Assembly (NCBI RefSeq): GCF_016741815.1
Contig: NZ_JAERRJ010000002.1
Location: 620,001 to 684,000 of the forward strand
Direction of reading: 5' to 3'
Length of the DNA stretch: 64,000 nucleotides
From: Nocardia acididurans
Lineage (GTDB): Bacteria > Actinomycetota > Actinomycetes > Mycobacteriales > Mycobacteriaceae
Shown: piece after piece, positions 7,555 to 16,989 of the stretch
Layout of the letters: every line of letters begins with the position of its first letter
Position numbering within the stretch: position 1 is the first letter of the stretch
Notes under the pieces: generated by a model
What the model was told of the DNA's origin: nothing
The model's input: only the letters and a program-made list of their open reading frames with translations
Databases searched by the model: none
Translations under genes and position numbers: made by a program

Positions 7555-8559
7555 ATGGAACAGTCGTCATCGGTACTGATCATGGGCGGTTCGGGACAGG
7601 CGGGCGCGGGCACGGCCGCCCTGCTGCGACAGTGGTATCCGACGCTGCCGCTCACCCTCGCGGGCCGCGATCTCGAGCGCGCCCGGCGGGTCGCCGACGA
7701 GCTCGGCACGGCCGACGCCGTGACCATCGATCTGACCCGCGCGGGCCTCGGACTGCCCGCCGACTACCAGCCCACGGCGGTGGTCGCGGCAGTATGGGAC
7801 AACCACCTGCACGGACTGCGCTACGCGCTCGACCACGCGGTGCCCTACCTCGGCATTTCCAGCGGCATGGTGGACACCGCACCCGAGGTGGTCGCCTGGT
7901 CCCAGCGGCCGGGCACCGCGCCGATGCTGATTGCCAGCCATTATCTGGCGGGGCTCGTCGTGCTCGCGACCATGGACTCGGCCCGCGCGTTCGACCGCGT
8001 CGACACCATCCGGGTCAGCTCCGTACTCGATGAGAAGGACGCCGGCGGACCGGCGGCACAGGCGGATCTGCAACGCCTCATGGCAACGACCACCTCCGGA
8101 TTCGTGCGCCGGGACGGCGTTTTCACCTGGATCGACGCCGCCGCGGCCCAGGCGGAGGTCACCAGTGGCGACGGCGTGACGCTGCCCGGCCAGAGCATCG
8201 CCACCCTCGACGTGCCGAGCATCGCCCTCGCCACCGGCGCACCGAACGTCCGATTCGATTTCGCGAACGGCGAATCCGCGGGCCGCCGCCGCGGCGCGCA
8301 GGGCGCCGTGGAGGTCCGGATCGAAATGCGGGGAACGGATCCGAACGGCAACTCCCGCAGCACAACCCGCTACTTCACGCATCCGGACGGTCAGCGGCCG
8401 CTGACCGCGCTCGGCGTCGCCCTGGGCGTCGAACGACTCCTCGGTCTGCGCGGCGCCCCCGCGACACCCGGCGTCCACCTGCCCGAATCGCTGCTCGACC
8501 CCACCCATGTGATCGCGCGCATGCGCGAGGTCGGCACGGTTTTCACCGACACCGAGTGA
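7555..8559 (+). CDS. NAD(P)-binding protein, saccharopine-dehydrogenase-like
   Basis: A 334-residue protein opening with a Rossmann motif, VLIMGGSGQAGAGTAALL, followed by LTLAGRDLERARRVADELG, the pattern of the saccharopine dehydrogenase/NAD(P)-binding family. The rest (DAGGPAAQADLQRLMATTTSG, LPGQSIATLDVPSIALATG) resembles trans-acting enoyl reductase-like or saccharopine reductase-like proteins of actinomycetes, but no catalytic residue can be assigned. It starts at ATG 7555 behind GAGAGGAAG. It is the likely target of the divergent TetR regulator. The substrate is unknown. Confidence 0.82.
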   Translation: MEQSSSVLIMGGSGQAGAGTAALLRQWYPTLPLTLAGRDLERARRVADELGTADAVTIDLTRAGLGLPADYQPTAVVAAVWDNHLHGLRYALDHAVPYLGISSGMVDTAPEVVAWSQRPGTAPMLIASHYLAGLVVLATMDSARAFDRVDTIRVSSVLDEKDAGGPAAQADLQRLMATTTSGFVRRDGVFTWIDAAAAQAEVTSGDGVTLPGQSIATLDVPSIALATGAPNVRFDFANGESAGRRRGAQGAVEVRIEMRGTDPNGNSRSTTRYFTHPDGQRPLTALGVALGVERLLGLRGAPATPGVHLPESLLDPTHVIARMREVGTVFTDTE

Positions 8560-8631
8560 GACCCGAGCGCCGAACCGCAACGCGGCCCGAGCTCGGCCCC
8601 GCGACCGCTGCCCCGGCGCGGGCCGCACAGG

Positions 8632-10476
8632 CTAGTTCGGCGCGATGTGGCGCAGCTGCTGGGGTTTGTGGTCCTCGTAGTCGTCCCGGCCCGAGAGATG
8701 TTGCGGGACACCGACTTCCCACCATGCACCGGATTCGGTCCAGGCGGCCTGCTGGGTGCGGACCACCACCACGGCGGGACGGCGTTCAGCGACGGCGGCC
8801 TGACGGGCGTGGGCGTAGGCGTCACGGAACTCCGACAGTTCGGCGGCGGTGAAGACGACGCAGCCCAATGATCGCGCGTGCGCGGCGAAGTCGACGCGGG
8901 GCGGGCGGGGATGGTTGGTGCGGCAGTGGGCGTAGAAGTTGTTGTAGGGGACCCCGCCCTGGCCCTCCTGCAGGCGGGCGATGACGGCGTAGCCGTCGTT
9001 GTCACAGACCACGGCGACCAGGGGGTGACCGGCGAAGGCGGCGGAGAACAGCTCCGAATTGAGCATCAGGTAGGAGCCGTCGCCGAGCATGGTGGTGACC
9101 AGGCCGTGTGTGTGGGCCATCGCCGCGCCCCAGGCCCCGGCGAGCTCGTAACCCATACAGGAGAAGCCGTATTCGACATCCATGGTGGGTGCGCCGCCGG
9201 GGGCGCGCCAGCCGCCGATGAGTTCACCGGGCAGGCCGCCGGAGGCCGTCATGACGTAGTCGGCGGGGGTGCTGAGCTCGTTGACCACGCCGACGATCTG
9301 GGCGTAGCTGGGTGCGCCGATGGAGGGGGCGCGCAGTTTGTCGATGTGGGCGTCCCATTCGCCGCGCACCGTGGCGGCGTGTTTGGTCCAGTGCGGCTCG
9401 GCTGTCCAATCACCCAGTGCGGGAGCCAGTTCGGTGAGGGTCGCGTCCGCGTCGCCGACGACGGCGAGCGCACCGTGCTTGACCGCGTCGAAGCCCGCGG
9501 CATTGAGGTGGACGAGTTTGATATCGGGCGGGAAGACCGTCCAGGAGGCGGTGGTGAAGTCCTGCAAGCGGGTGCCGACCGCCAGCACCACATCCGCCTG
9601 GGCGGCCATCACATTGGCCGACGCCGAGCCGGTGACGCCGAGCGGGCCGGTGTAGAGCGGATGATCATGTGGGACCAGGGTGCGCCCGGCCGTCGTCTCG
9701 GTGACCGGAATGCCATGGCGCACAGCGATATCCAATGCCTGCTCGGCCGCACCCGAATAGCGCACGCCACCGCCGAGGACCATGAGCGGGCGCTGCGACC
9801 CGCGCAGCACCTCCGCCGCCTCGGCCACCGCGCGCAGATCGGGACGCAGCCGCGGCACCCGGTGCACGACCGGCTCGAACAGCGTCTCCGGGAAATCGAA
9901 GGTCTCGGCCTGCACATCCTGCGGCAGCGCGAGCACCACCGGCCCGCACTGCGCCGGATCGGTCAGCACCCGCGCCACCTGCGGCAACGTCGCGATCAGC
10001 TGTTCCGGCCGGGTGATCCGATCGAAATAGCGGCTCACCGGACGGAAGGCGTCGTTCACCGTGACGGTCGGATCACCGAAATGCTCAACCTGCTGCAGGA
10101 CGGGATCGGGCGCGCGACTGACGAAGGTGTCACCGGGCAGCAGGAGCAGCGGCAGCCGATTCGCATGCGCCACACCGGCCGCCGTGACCATATTGAGCGC
10201 GCCGGGGCCGATCGACGAGGTGGCGACGCCGACCTGCCGGCGCTGGGTGGCCTTGGCCAGCCCCACGGCGGCCAGCGCCATCCCCTCCTCGGTGTGCCCG
10301 CGCCACACGGGCAGGATGTCGCGGCGCTCCTCCAGGGCGGTGCCGAGACCGAGCACGTTGCCGTGCCCGAAAATGGCGAAAACCGCTGGGAACAGCGGCA
10401 CTTCACGGCCTTCGAGGGTTTCCGAATGCTGTGCGATGAGCCAGGCCACCAGGGCTTGCGCGGTCGTCAGTTCCAT
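8632..10476 (-). CDS. iolD: 3D-(3,5/4)-trihydroxycyclohexane-1,2-dione acylhydrolase (IolD)
   Basis: A 614-residue thiamine-diphosphate enzyme of normal IolD length that hydrolytically opens the inositol-derived ring to 5-deoxyglucuronate. The cofactor-activating glutamate lies in GHTEEGMALAA (about residues 60-70), the central domain has the acetolactate-synthase-like pattern, and the diphosphate/Mg motif is GDGSYLMLNSELFSAAFAGH near residue 470. It is the last gene of the minus-strand iol operon; its ATG at 10476 overlaps the 3' end of iolB. Context with iolB, iolC, iolE and a sugar ABC transporter makes the assignment firm. Confidence 0.95.
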   Translation of the reverse strand: MELTTAQALVAWLIAQHSETLEGREVPLFPAVFAIFGHGNVLGLGTALEERRDILPVWRGHTEEGMALAAVGLAKATQRRQVGVATSSIGPGALNMVTAAGVAHANRLPLLLLPGDTFVSRAPDPVLQQVEHFGDPTVTVNDAFRPVSRYFDRITRPEQLIATLPQVARVLTDPAQCGPVVLALPQDVQAETFDFPETLFEPVVHRVPRLRPDLRAVAEAAEVLRGSQRPLMVLGGGVRYSGAAEQALDIAVRHGIPVTETTAGRTLVPHDHPLYTGPLGVTGSASANVMAAQADVVLAVGTRLQDFTTASWTVFPPDIKLVHLNAAGFDAVKHGALAVVGDADATLTELAPALGDWTAEPHWTKHAATVRGEWDAHIDKLRAPSIGAPSYAQIVGVVNELSTPADYVMTASGGLPGELIGGWRAPGGAPTMDVEYGFSCMGYELAGAWGAAMAHTHGLVTTMLGDGSYLMLNSELFSAAFAGHPLVAVVCDNDGYAVIARLQEGQGGVPYNNFYAHCRTNHPRPPRVDFAAHARSLGCVVFTAAELSEFRDAYAHARQAAVAERRPAVVVVRTQQAAWTESGAWWEVGVPQHLSGRDDYEDHKPQQLRHIAPN

Positions 10477-11363
10477 AGCCTTCGTCCTTCGTGCGTGGTG
10501 ACCGGACAGCGCGGATCCACGGCCTCGCCGGCCCAGCGCGACCGCACCCAGGCGTGCGCGGGATCGTCACAGAAGGCCATGGATCGTTCGGGAGCGGGCC
10601 CGGCCAGGACATTCAGGTAGTACATGGGATAGCCGGGCGCGGCGACGCACGGACCGTGGTAACCGTGCGGCACCAGGAAGACGTCACCGTCGCGGACGGC
10701 GACGTTCTCGTCCAGCGCGCCGTCGGCGGTATAGGTACGATGCAGACCGAATCCGGTGCGGGACGGGGTGATTCCGTCGCCGCCCGCGATGCGGAAGTAG
10801 TAGATTTCCTCGTTGACCACTTCACACTCCCCCGCCTCGTCGTGCTTGTGGGGAGGATACGAGGACCAGTTGCCGTCCGGGGTGATCAACTCGCAGGCAT
10901 TGAGTTTGTCGGCGTGATCCCAGACGCCGGGGACCCCGAAGTTGGTGACCTGCCGCGACGCCTGGCCAGCGCCCCGCACCTCTACCGGAACCTGTTCCGC
11001 CGGACCATATTTCGGATCGAGACGGCGTTCGCACCGCGCCATGGGCAGGGCCAGTTCGATACCGGCCGCGCTGGTGATCTCGACCATGGCGTCGCGGGGG
11101 ACGTAGGCGAAGTCGGTCACCCGGGTGAAAACCGTGTCGCGACCGGCCAGGTCGAAGACCCGGCCGGCCACGCGCACCCGGCACGATCCGGACAGCGGCA
11201 GCACGAACGCCTCGAAATCACCGGTGTTCAGCACCCGGGTCTCCCCCGCCGCCAGGTGCAGCACGCGCAGGCCGGTGTAGGTCCAGCCCGCGTCCTCCGG
11301 TGTCAGGGCAATGGGATCCGGGCCATCGCGCAGGGTGCCGTCGGGCCGGTGCAGGTCTTTCAT
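10467..11363 (-). CDS. iolB: 5-deoxy-glucuronate isomerase (IolB)
   Basis: A 298-residue KduI/IolB-family cupin that converts 5-deoxyglucuronate to 2-deoxy-5-keto-gluconate. Characteristic segments are YTGLRVLHLAAGETRVLNTG, the metal-site region SYPPHKHDE and VPHGYHGPCVAAPGYPMYYL. The ATG at 11363 overlaps the TGA of the upstream aldolase gene (ATGA) and the 3' end overlaps iolD by 10 bases, indicating translational coupling within the iol operon. Confidence 0.95.
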   Translation of the reverse strand: MKDLHRPDGTLRDGPDPIALTPEDAGWTYTGLRVLHLAAGETRVLNTGDFEAFVLPLSGSCRVRVAGRVFDLAGRDTVFTRVTDFAYVPRDAMVEITSAAGIELALPMARCERRLDPKYGPAEQVPVEVRGAGQASRQVTNFGVPGVWDHADKLNACELITPDGNWSSYPPHKHDEAGECEVVNEEIYYFRIAGGDGITPSRTGFGLHRTYTADGALDENVAVRDGDVFLVPHGYHGPCVAAPGYPMYYLNVLAGPAPERSMAFCDDPAHAWVRSRWAGEAVDPRCPVTTHEGRRLWN

Positions 11364-12253
11364 CGGGCCGCCTCCAATACGCGGGCCGCCGCGTCGACCG
11401 CGCCCGCCACATCGCCATCGGGTGGATAGAGCAGGCTGCGCCCGACCACGAGACCCCTTGCCACATCATGACGCAACGCCTGGCCCCATGACCGCAGATC
11501 GGTCTGCGGATCACCCGACGGCGCGCCGCCCAGCACGAGGACCGGCAGCGTGGTGGCATCCAGCGCCGAAACATCCTCGGGTGCGGGGATTTTCAGCCAC
11601 GTGTAGGCGGAGGTGACCCCGAGACCCGACGCGACGGTGATCGCGCGCTGCAGCGACGCCGAATCCTTCTGCATCACCAGCGCACCGGAATCGTCGCGGC
11701 GATACGGCAGCGGCTCCACCATCGCCAGCAGCCCGTGCTCGGCCAGCTCCGACACCGCACGCGCACACGCCTCCAGCGTGGGCACCGTGCCCGGATCCGA
11801 ATCCACCAGGCGCAGCAGCATTTTCCCGCCGTCGAGCCGATACTTCACCAGCGACTCCGCGTCGTACCCGGTGAACCGGTCGTCGATCTCCCAGTCCGCC
11901 CCCGCCAGCCCGCCCCGGTTCATGGATCCGATGACGATCTTATCGTGCACCGCGTCCAGCAGCAGCAGCTCCTCGACGATATCGGGCGACCCGAGCACAC
12001 CGTCCACCGCCGGATTGTCCAGCGCGATGAGCAGGCGTTCCAGCAGGGTGCGCCGATCCGCCATGGCGGTGCGGTCCGGGCCGACGCCGAGTGCGCCCCG
12101 GGCCGGGTGATCGGCGGCCACCAGGAACAGGGTTCCCCGCTCCGACAGCAGGTTCGGGCGGCGGCGACGGTCGGCGTACGCCTGCCGGACCGCCTCGGGC
12201 TCCACCGCCCGCAGCCGGAGCAGTTCGTGCCAGCGCTCGTCGGTCAGATGCAC
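11360..12253 (-). CDS. Cgl0159-type (beta/alpha)8 aldolase-like protein of the iol operon
   Basis: A 297-residue TIM-barrel protein of the DeoC/FbaB-like aldolase group found in actinobacterial iol clusters (the Corynebacterium Cgl0159 family). Recognisable are LFLVAADHPARGALGVGPD near the start, MVEPLPYRRDDSG in the middle and the barrel end VARGLVVGRSLLYPPDGDV. By pathway logic it takes the place of IolJ, cleaving 2-deoxy-5-keto-gluconate 6-phosphate to dihydroxyacetone phosphate and malonate semialdehyde; this is inference, since no iolJ is present here. The start is GTG 12253 ([12 protein letters not shown]), overlapping the iolC stop by 10 bases. An open frame continues further upstream antisense to nothing and is a shadow of iolC. 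Confidence 0.85.
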   Translation of the reverse strand: MHLTDERWHELLRLRAVEPEAVRQAYADRRRRPNLLSERGTLFLVAADHPARGALGVGPDRTAMADRRTLLERLLIALDNPAVDGVLGSPDIVEELLLLDAVHDKIVIGSMNRGGLAGADWEIDDRFTGYDAESLVKYRLDGGKMLLRLVDSDPGTVPTLEACARAVSELAEHGLLAMVEPLPYRRDDSGALVMQKDSASLQRAITVASGLGVTSAYTWLKIPAPEDVSALDATTLPVLVLGGAPSGDPQTDLRSWGQALRHDVARGLVVGRSLLYPPDGDVAGAVDAAARVLEAAR

Positions 12254-13182
12254 AGCAGCTCCTCGATCTCCGCATTCGTCGGCATGGCGTCGGCGCAGGC
12301 CAGCCGGGAGGCGACCAGTGCGCCCGCGGCATTCGCGTAGGCGGCGATGCGGTGCGCGTCCCAGCCCGAGAGCAGTCCGTGCGCGAGCGCGCCGCCGAAA
12401 CCGTCGCCCGCGCCCAGACCGCACACCACGTCCACGGGGCAGGGCGGCACCGTCCAGCGTTCCGCGTCGGTGGCGATGAGCACGCCCTCGGCGCCGCGTT
12501 TGACCACGGCCACCCGCACGCCACGGGCCAGCAGGCGGTCGGCGGCCTCGTCGGGGTCGGCGGTGCCGACGGCCACCTGCACCTCGGTTCTGTTGCCCAC
12601 CACCACATTCACGTGATCGAGCATCCAGCCGATCTCGGCGCGAGCGGTGTCCATATCGGGCCAGAACATGGGGCGGTAGTCCAGGTCGAGCACGGTGTGA
12701 CCGCGGCGGGCGCGGCGCTCGAGCACCGCGCGCTGGGTGCCGCGGCCGGGTTCGGCGCTCACCCCCGTACCGGTGACCCACAGCAGCGGCACGGATTCGA
12801 CGGCAGCCCAGGGGATCTCGTCGGCGGTGAGGGTCAGGTCCGGGGCGATGGGCGCGCGGTAGAACAGCAGGGGCGGATCGGCGGGCGGGTTCAGCTCGCA
12901 GAACACCACCGGCGTGGCCAGATCCGGCGCGGTCGAGACGAACTCCGCTCCGACCCCGAACTCCCGCAGTGCTTTTCGTACGAAGTCGCCGAAGCCGTCC
13001 GGGCCGACCTTGGTGAGCACCGCCGACCGGCGGCCCAGCCGGGCCGCCGCCACCGCCACATTCGTGGCCGTACCGCCGAGGAATTTGGCGAAGCTCGTCA
13101 CCTCGGCGAGCGGGACGCCGCTCTGCTGCGGGTAGAGGTCCACCCCCACCCGGCCGACGGTGAGGACTTCGAGATCCGTCAC
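12244..13182 (-). CDS. iolC: 5-dehydro-2-deoxygluconokinase (IolC), PfkB family
   Basis: A 312-residue ribokinase/PfkB-family kinase phosphorylating 2-deoxy-5-keto-gluconate. The N-terminal glycine motif is [20 protein letters not shown] at about residues 34-53, and the second PfkB signature with the catalytic aspartate is [19 protein letters not shown] near residue 262. The start is GTG 13182, which shares GTGA with the stop codon of the ABC ATPase gene, so translation is coupled. Family, length and neighbours agree with IolC. Confidence 0.95.
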   Translation of the reverse strand: MTDLEVLTVGRVGVDLYPQQSGVPLAEVTSFAKFLGGTATNVAVAAARLGRRSAVLTKVGPDGFGDFVRKALREFGVGAEFVSTAPDLATPVVFCELNPPADPPLLFYRAPIAPDLTLTADEIPWAAVESVPLLWVTGTGVSAEPGRGTQRAVLERRARRGHTVLDLDYRPMFWPDMDTARAEIGWMLDHVNVVVGNRTEVQVAVGTADPDEAADRLLARGVRVAVVKRGAEGVLIATDAERWTVPPCPVDVVCGLGAGDGFGGALAHGLLSGWDAHRIAAYANAAGALVASRLACADAMPTNAEIEELLCI

Positions 13183-13964
13183 GGCTGCACCACCCGTTCC
13201 AATTCATGCTGCAGCGCTTCGAGTTCCGCACCGCCTGCCATCTGCCGGGTGAGCTCGGGCAGGTCGATCTCGGACTTCTCGTAGCTGCCCAGCATCGCGC
13301 CACGTTTGAGCAGCAGGAACCGATCGCCCACCGGGTAGGCGTGATGCGGGTTGTGGGTGATGAGCACGACGCCCAGGCCACGATCGCGGGCCTGCACGAC
13401 ATAGCGCAGCACCACCCCCGCCTGTTTGACACCCAGTGCGGCCGTGGGCTCGTCGAGGATCAGCACCTTGGCCCCGTAGTGCACGGCCCGCGCGATGGCG
13501 ACGCATTGGCGCTGCCCGCCGGACAGCGTGCCCACCGGCTGTTCCAGATCACGGATCTCGATGCCCATGTCCGTCAGCGCTTTCCGGGTGATGTCGCGGG
13601 CGGCGGCCCGATCCAGCAGCGGCAGCGGGCCGAGTGTGCGGACCGGTTCGGAGCCGAGCACGAAATTGCGCCACACGCTCATGAGCGGCACCACGGCCAG
13701 ATCCTGATACACGGTGGCGATGCCCCGGTCCAAAGCCTCACGCGGCGAGGACAATCGGACCGGCTCGCCCTCGATCCGCAATTCCCCGGCATCGTGCTGG
13801 TGCACCCCGGCCAGAATCTTGATCAGCGTGGACTTGCCCGCGCCGTTGTCGCCGAGCACGCAGGTGACCTCGCCCGGATTCACCACCGTGGACACGCCCT
13901 CCAGGGCCACCACGCCGCCGTAACGCTTTCCGATGTCGACGGTTTCGATGAGTGGGACGTTCAT
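13179..13964 (-). CDS. Sugar (CUT2) ABC transporter ATP-binding protein, probable inositol importer
   Basis: A 261-residue ATPase with Walker [10 protein letters not shown] at residues 38-46, signature LSGGQRQ, Walker [13 protein letters not shown] and switch histidine in LITHN. It has a single ATPase domain, about half the length of RbsA-type proteins with two. It energises the permease encoded just upstream (4-base overlap ATGA) and the lipoprotein binding component. Placement inside the iol operon makes myo-inositol or a related cyclitol the likely substrate. Confidence 0.92.
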   Translation of the reverse strand: MNVPLIETVDIGKRYGGVVALEGVSTVVNPGEVTCVLGDNGAGKSTLIKILAGVHQHDAGELRIEGEPVRLSSPREALDRGIATVYQDLAVVPLMSVWRNFVLGSEPVRTLGPLPLLDRAAARDITRKALTDMGIEIRDLEQPVGTLSGGQRQCVAIARAVHYGAKVLILDEPTAALGVKQAGVVLRYVVQARDRGLGVVLITHNPHHAYPVGDRFLLLKRGAMLGSYEKSEIDLPELTRQMAGGAELEALQHELERVVQP

Positions 13965-15010
13965 CGCCGTACCCTTTCCGCCCGCTTCTTGAACTCATTG
14001 TTGACCAGCACGGCGGCCATCAGCAGGATGCCGAGGAACAGCATGAACCAGTCGCTGTTCCAGCCGGCCGCGACAATGCCCTGCCGTGCCATGCCGAAGA
14101 TGAGCGCGCCCAGGGCCGCGCCCACCACCGAACCGAACCCGCCGGTGAGCAGACAGCCGCCGATCACCGCGGCGATGATGTACTGGAACTCCAGTCCCAC
14201 ACCCTGATTCGCCTGCACGGTGGCGAAACGCATGAGGTTGCACGCGCCCACCACCCAGCCCGCGAAGGCGGAGGTCATGAACAGCAGGATCTTGGTGCGG
14301 GTGGCCGGGACGCCCACCGCCCGCGCACTGGGCAGCGAACCGCCGACGGCGAAGACCCAGTTGCCGAATCTGGTGCGCACCAGCACGATCGCCGCGATGG
14401 CGGTGAGCACGATCCACCACACCACCGACGCCTGGATGCGCGCGTCGCCGATATTGGTGGTGGAGGCGAACACCCAGCCCGCCGACTCGTAGCCGTCGGC
14501 ACCGCGCACGCCCGACACCTGCACCTCGTTCGTGATCAGCCGGGTCACACCGAGATTCAGTCCCTGCAGGGCCAGGAAGGTGCCGAGGGTGACGATGAAG
14601 CTGGGCAGGCCGGTGCGCATCACCAGCCAGCCGTTCATCGCACCCACCGCGAGCGCGAAGAGGAGCGAAACCAGCAGTGCGAACCACAGATTCCAGCCCG
14701 CCTCGACCGCCAGGATCGCGGTGACCAGTGCGGTGGACGCCGTCATCACACCGGCGGAGAGATCGAACTCCCCGCCGATCATGAGCATGGCGACCGCCAC
14801 CGCCATGATGCCCAGGGTGGCCGAATCATCCAGCCAGCCAGCGATTCCGGAGGCGGACAGGAAGTTGTCGGCCACCAGGGAGAAGAAGATCAGCACCACC
14901 AGCGCGCCCAGCAGCGCGCCGATCTCGGGGCGCTGGATGAGCCGGTTGAGAATCGGAATCCGATCCTCCTGCGGCACTGTCACGTCGGATGTCTTTGTCG
15001 CAGTAGTCAT
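13961..15010 (-). CDS. Sugar (CUT2) ABC transporter permease, probable inositol importer
   Basis: A 349-residue inner-membrane permease of the RbsC/branched-chain type (BPD_transp_2) with about ten hydrophobic helices. The family hallmarks are [20 protein letters not shown] and [20 protein letters not shown], and the C-terminus is positively charged. ATG 15010 is chosen because GGGAG lies 8 bases upstream; a GTG at 15019 is too close to it. The 3' end overlaps the ATPase gene (ATGA), and the binding-protein gene ends 21 bases upstream, forming a standard import cassette. Confidence 0.92.
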   Translation of the reverse strand: MTTATKTSDVTVPQEDRIPILNRLIQRPEIGALLGALVVLIFFSLVADNFLSASGIAGWLDDSATLGIMAVAVAMLMIGGEFDLSAGVMTASTALVTAILAVEAGWNLWFALLVSLLFALAVGAMNGWLVMRTGLPSFIVTLGTFLALQGLNLGVTRLITNEVQVSGVRGADGYESAGWVFASTTNIGDARIQASVVWWIVLTAIAAIVLVRTRFGNWVFAVGGSLPSARAVGVPATRTKILLFMTSAFAGWVVGACNLMRFATVQANQGVGLEFQYIIAAVIGGCLLTGGFGSVVGAALGALIFGMARQGIVAAGWNSDWFMLFLGILLMAAVLVNNEFKKRAERVRR

Positions 15011-15031
15011 TTCATTCACTCCCGACCGCGC

Positions 15032-16024
15032 TCACCGGGTGCCCTGGCCGACGAGCTCGGCAACGGCATCGACATTGTCCTTGTCCACGAAGGCCGGTCC
15101 GGTCTGCACCGGGCGACCGCCGCCGACGGTATTGAGGTTCGTCTTGTACAGCTGCAACATGACCACCGGCAGATAGCCCTGCTCGTACTGCTGCTGATCG
15201 ACCGCGAACAGCAGCGTGCCCGCCCGGATCGCGTCCACCACATCGGTATTCAGATCGAAGGTGGCGACCGCGGCGCGGGAGCGCGCATCCTGCGCACCAC
15301 CCACCGCACGGGCGGCCACCTGCGAATTCAACGCCAGCACGGCATCGATCGCGGGATCGGACTCCAGCGCGCCCTTGATGCGGGCCTGGATGTCGACCGG
15401 GTTGTTGATGTCGACCTGGATGGTGGTCGCATTGCCGCCGAAACCCTGGGTCGCGCCCGCGCAGCGATCGCTCGCCCCGACATTGCCCGCCTCGTGAATC
15501 ACACAGAGCAGCTTGCGTTTTCCGGCATCGGCCAGCCGCTTCCCGGCGGCCTCACCGGCCAGCTTCTCGCTCTGCCCGACGTGTCCGATGGCCCCGGCTC
15601 CCGCGCTCTGCGACTCACCGGAGTTGATGGTCACCACCGGAATTCCGGCCGCGACGGCCTTGCGAAGGGAGGGCAGCAGCGCATCCGGATTCGCCATGGA
15701 CACCACCAGTCCGTCCACGCGCTGGCTGACGGCATTGTCGATGAGCCGCGCCTGCTGCCCGGGATCACCGGAGGAGTTGTATTCGATCCGGACGCCCAGA
15801 TCCTTGCCCGCGGCCTGCGCGCCGTTCTTGACCACATTCCAGAAGGCGTCGCCCGGCGACCCGTGCGTCACCACGGCCACCGACTTCAGCTCGCCGACCT
15901 CGGCGGGCGCCTGCGTGGTACCGGCCACGTCCGCGCCCGGTCCGCTGCACGCGGCCAGCACGGCCGCGGCGGCGACCCACGGGGTCAGCCGGCGCCAACG
16001 GCGGAATCGATTCGATTCAGACAT
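15032..16024 (-). CDS. Sugar-binding lipoprotein of the ABC importer, probable inositol-binding
   Basis: A 330-residue periplasmic-binding-protein-like lipoprotein. The signal peptide has twin-charged RRWRRLTPW, a hydrophobic run and the lipobox LAAC at about residue 26, so it should be anchored outside the membrane. The mature part is a type-I (ribose-type) fold: SVAVVTHGSPGDAFWNVVKNG, RVDGLVVSMANPDALLP, GIPVVTINSGESQS and the hinge LFAVDQQQYEQGYLPV. ATG 16024 has GGAGGGG upstream, unlike the more distal in-frame starts. It lies between the IolE-like gene and the permease. Confidence 0.92.
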   Translation of the reverse strand: MSESNRFRRWRRLTPWVAAAAVLAACSGPGADVAGTTQAPAEVGELKSVAVVTHGSPGDAFWNVVKNGAQAAGKDLGVRIEYNSSGDPGQQARLIDNAVSQRVDGLVVSMANPDALLPSLRKAVAAGIPVVTINSGESQSAGAGAIGHVGQSEKLAGEAAGKRLADAGKRKLLCVIHEAGNVGASDRCAGATQGFGGNATTIQVDINNPVDIQARIKGALESDPAIDAVLALNSQVAARAVGGAQDARSRAAVATFDLNTDVVDAIRAGTLLFAVDQQQYEQGYLPVVMLQLYKTNLNTVGGGRPVQTGPAFVDKDNVDAVAELVGQGTR

Positions 16025-16040
16025 CTTTGTCACCCCTCCA

Positions 16041-16970
16041 CTACATCCGAGCGGAGGCGATATCGGCCCCAATTTCGGACAGGTGTCGCACACTTCGTTC
16101 CGCGTGCCCGGTCGGACCGTCGGCGGTATCGCCCGGGTTCAGGGCGGTGTCCTGCTCGATCACGTACCAGCCGCGATATCCGGCCGCGTCGACCGCGCCG
16201 ACCAGGGCCGCGATATCGACATCGCCGTCACCGAGCGGCACGTACAGCCCGCGCCGGACGGCCTCGCTGTAGTCGACGCGGCCGCCGCGGACCTCCTCGG
16301 CCAGGGACCGCCGGACATCCTTGAGGTGGATGTGGCCGATGCGGTCGGCGTACTTCCGGGCCAGCAGCACGGGGTCGGTACCGCCGATGAGCAGGTGCCC
16401 GGTGTCCAGGCACAGCGGAACGTCGGAGTCGGCGAGGAAGCGCTCGACCTCGGCCTCGGCCTCGATATGGGTGCCGACATGCGGGTGCACGGTGACGCGC
16501 AGGCCGTACTCCCGGCCGACGCGGTCGAGCGCGGCCACAGTGTCGATCAGCGTGCGCCATTCGTCGTCGCCGAGTTCCGGGCGGGTGTCGTAGCCGTCCA
16601 GCCCGGTGGCGGCGGCCAGCACGACCACCTCCGCACCCGCCGCACGGAAGCGCTCGAAGGTCTTGCGCGCCGAATCCACGACGGCGGTCTGGTCGCGATG
16701 CAGCGGCAGTGCGAGGAATCCGCCGACGGGTGCGATGCCGTGGGCGGTGAGCAGCGTGCGTAGCTCATCGGCGTCCTCAGGTAGATACCCGGGCGGCCCG
16801 AACTCCGTCGCGGCGATCCCGAGTGCGGCCATCGCGGAAAGCACTGTCCCAGAATCGAGGACGTGCCCCCATCCCGGAACTTCGCAAACTCCCCAGGAGA
16901 TCGGCGCGGCAGCGATACGCAGCTGTGGAAATGATTGAGGCATAAAGCTATTCATTGCATGGCTACCCAT
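16041..16970 (-). CDS. iolE: Sugar phosphate isomerase/epimerase family protein, probable inosose dehydratase
   Basis: A 309-residue xylose-isomerase-like TIM barrel (AP-endonuclease 2 superfamily). The N-terminus APISWGVCEVPGWGHVL and the metal-site stretches TVHPHVGTHIE, LCLDTGHLLIGG and GHIHLKDV are those of IolE/IolH-type proteins in actinobacterial iol clusters. The likely reaction is dehydration of 2-keto-myo-inositol; the closely related IolH/IolI functions cannot be excluded. It is the first gene of the minus-strand operon. Candidate starts at 16970, 16955 and 16943 all lack a good ribosome site, possibly because a TnpB element has replaced the native leader. Confidence 0.8.
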   Translation of the reverse strand: MGSHAMNSFMPQSFPQLRIAAAPISWGVCEVPGWGHVLDSGTVLSAMAALGIAATEFGPPGYLPEDADELRTLLTAHGIAPVGGFLALPLHRDQTAVVDSARKTFERFRAAGAEVVVLAAATGLDGYDTRPELGDDEWRTLIDTVAALDRVGREYGLRVTVHPHVGTHIEAEAEVERFLADSDVPLCLDTGHLLIGGTDPVLLARKYADRIGHIHLKDVRRSLAEEVRGGRVDYSEAVRRGLYVPLGDGDVDIAALVGAVDAAGYRGWYVIEQDTALNPGDTADGPTGHAERSVRHLSEIGADIASARM

Positions 16971-16989
16971 CGCTAGCGAGAAGGAGGCG

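Noticed and set aside
8560..8631. GC-rich dyad GGCCCGAGCTCGGCC as a terminator
   Set aside because: No T tract on either strand; short palindromes of this composition are common by chance in such DNA.
12254..13432. N-terminal extension of the iol aldolase frame up to 13432
   Set aside because: The extension overlaps iolC and the ATPase in another frame and is Arg/Ala-rich shadow; the family N-terminus fits GTG 12253.
13952..16324. 790-codon plus-strand open frame over the ABC transporter genes
   Set aside because: It crosses several well-supported minus-strand genes and has no recognisable protein features.
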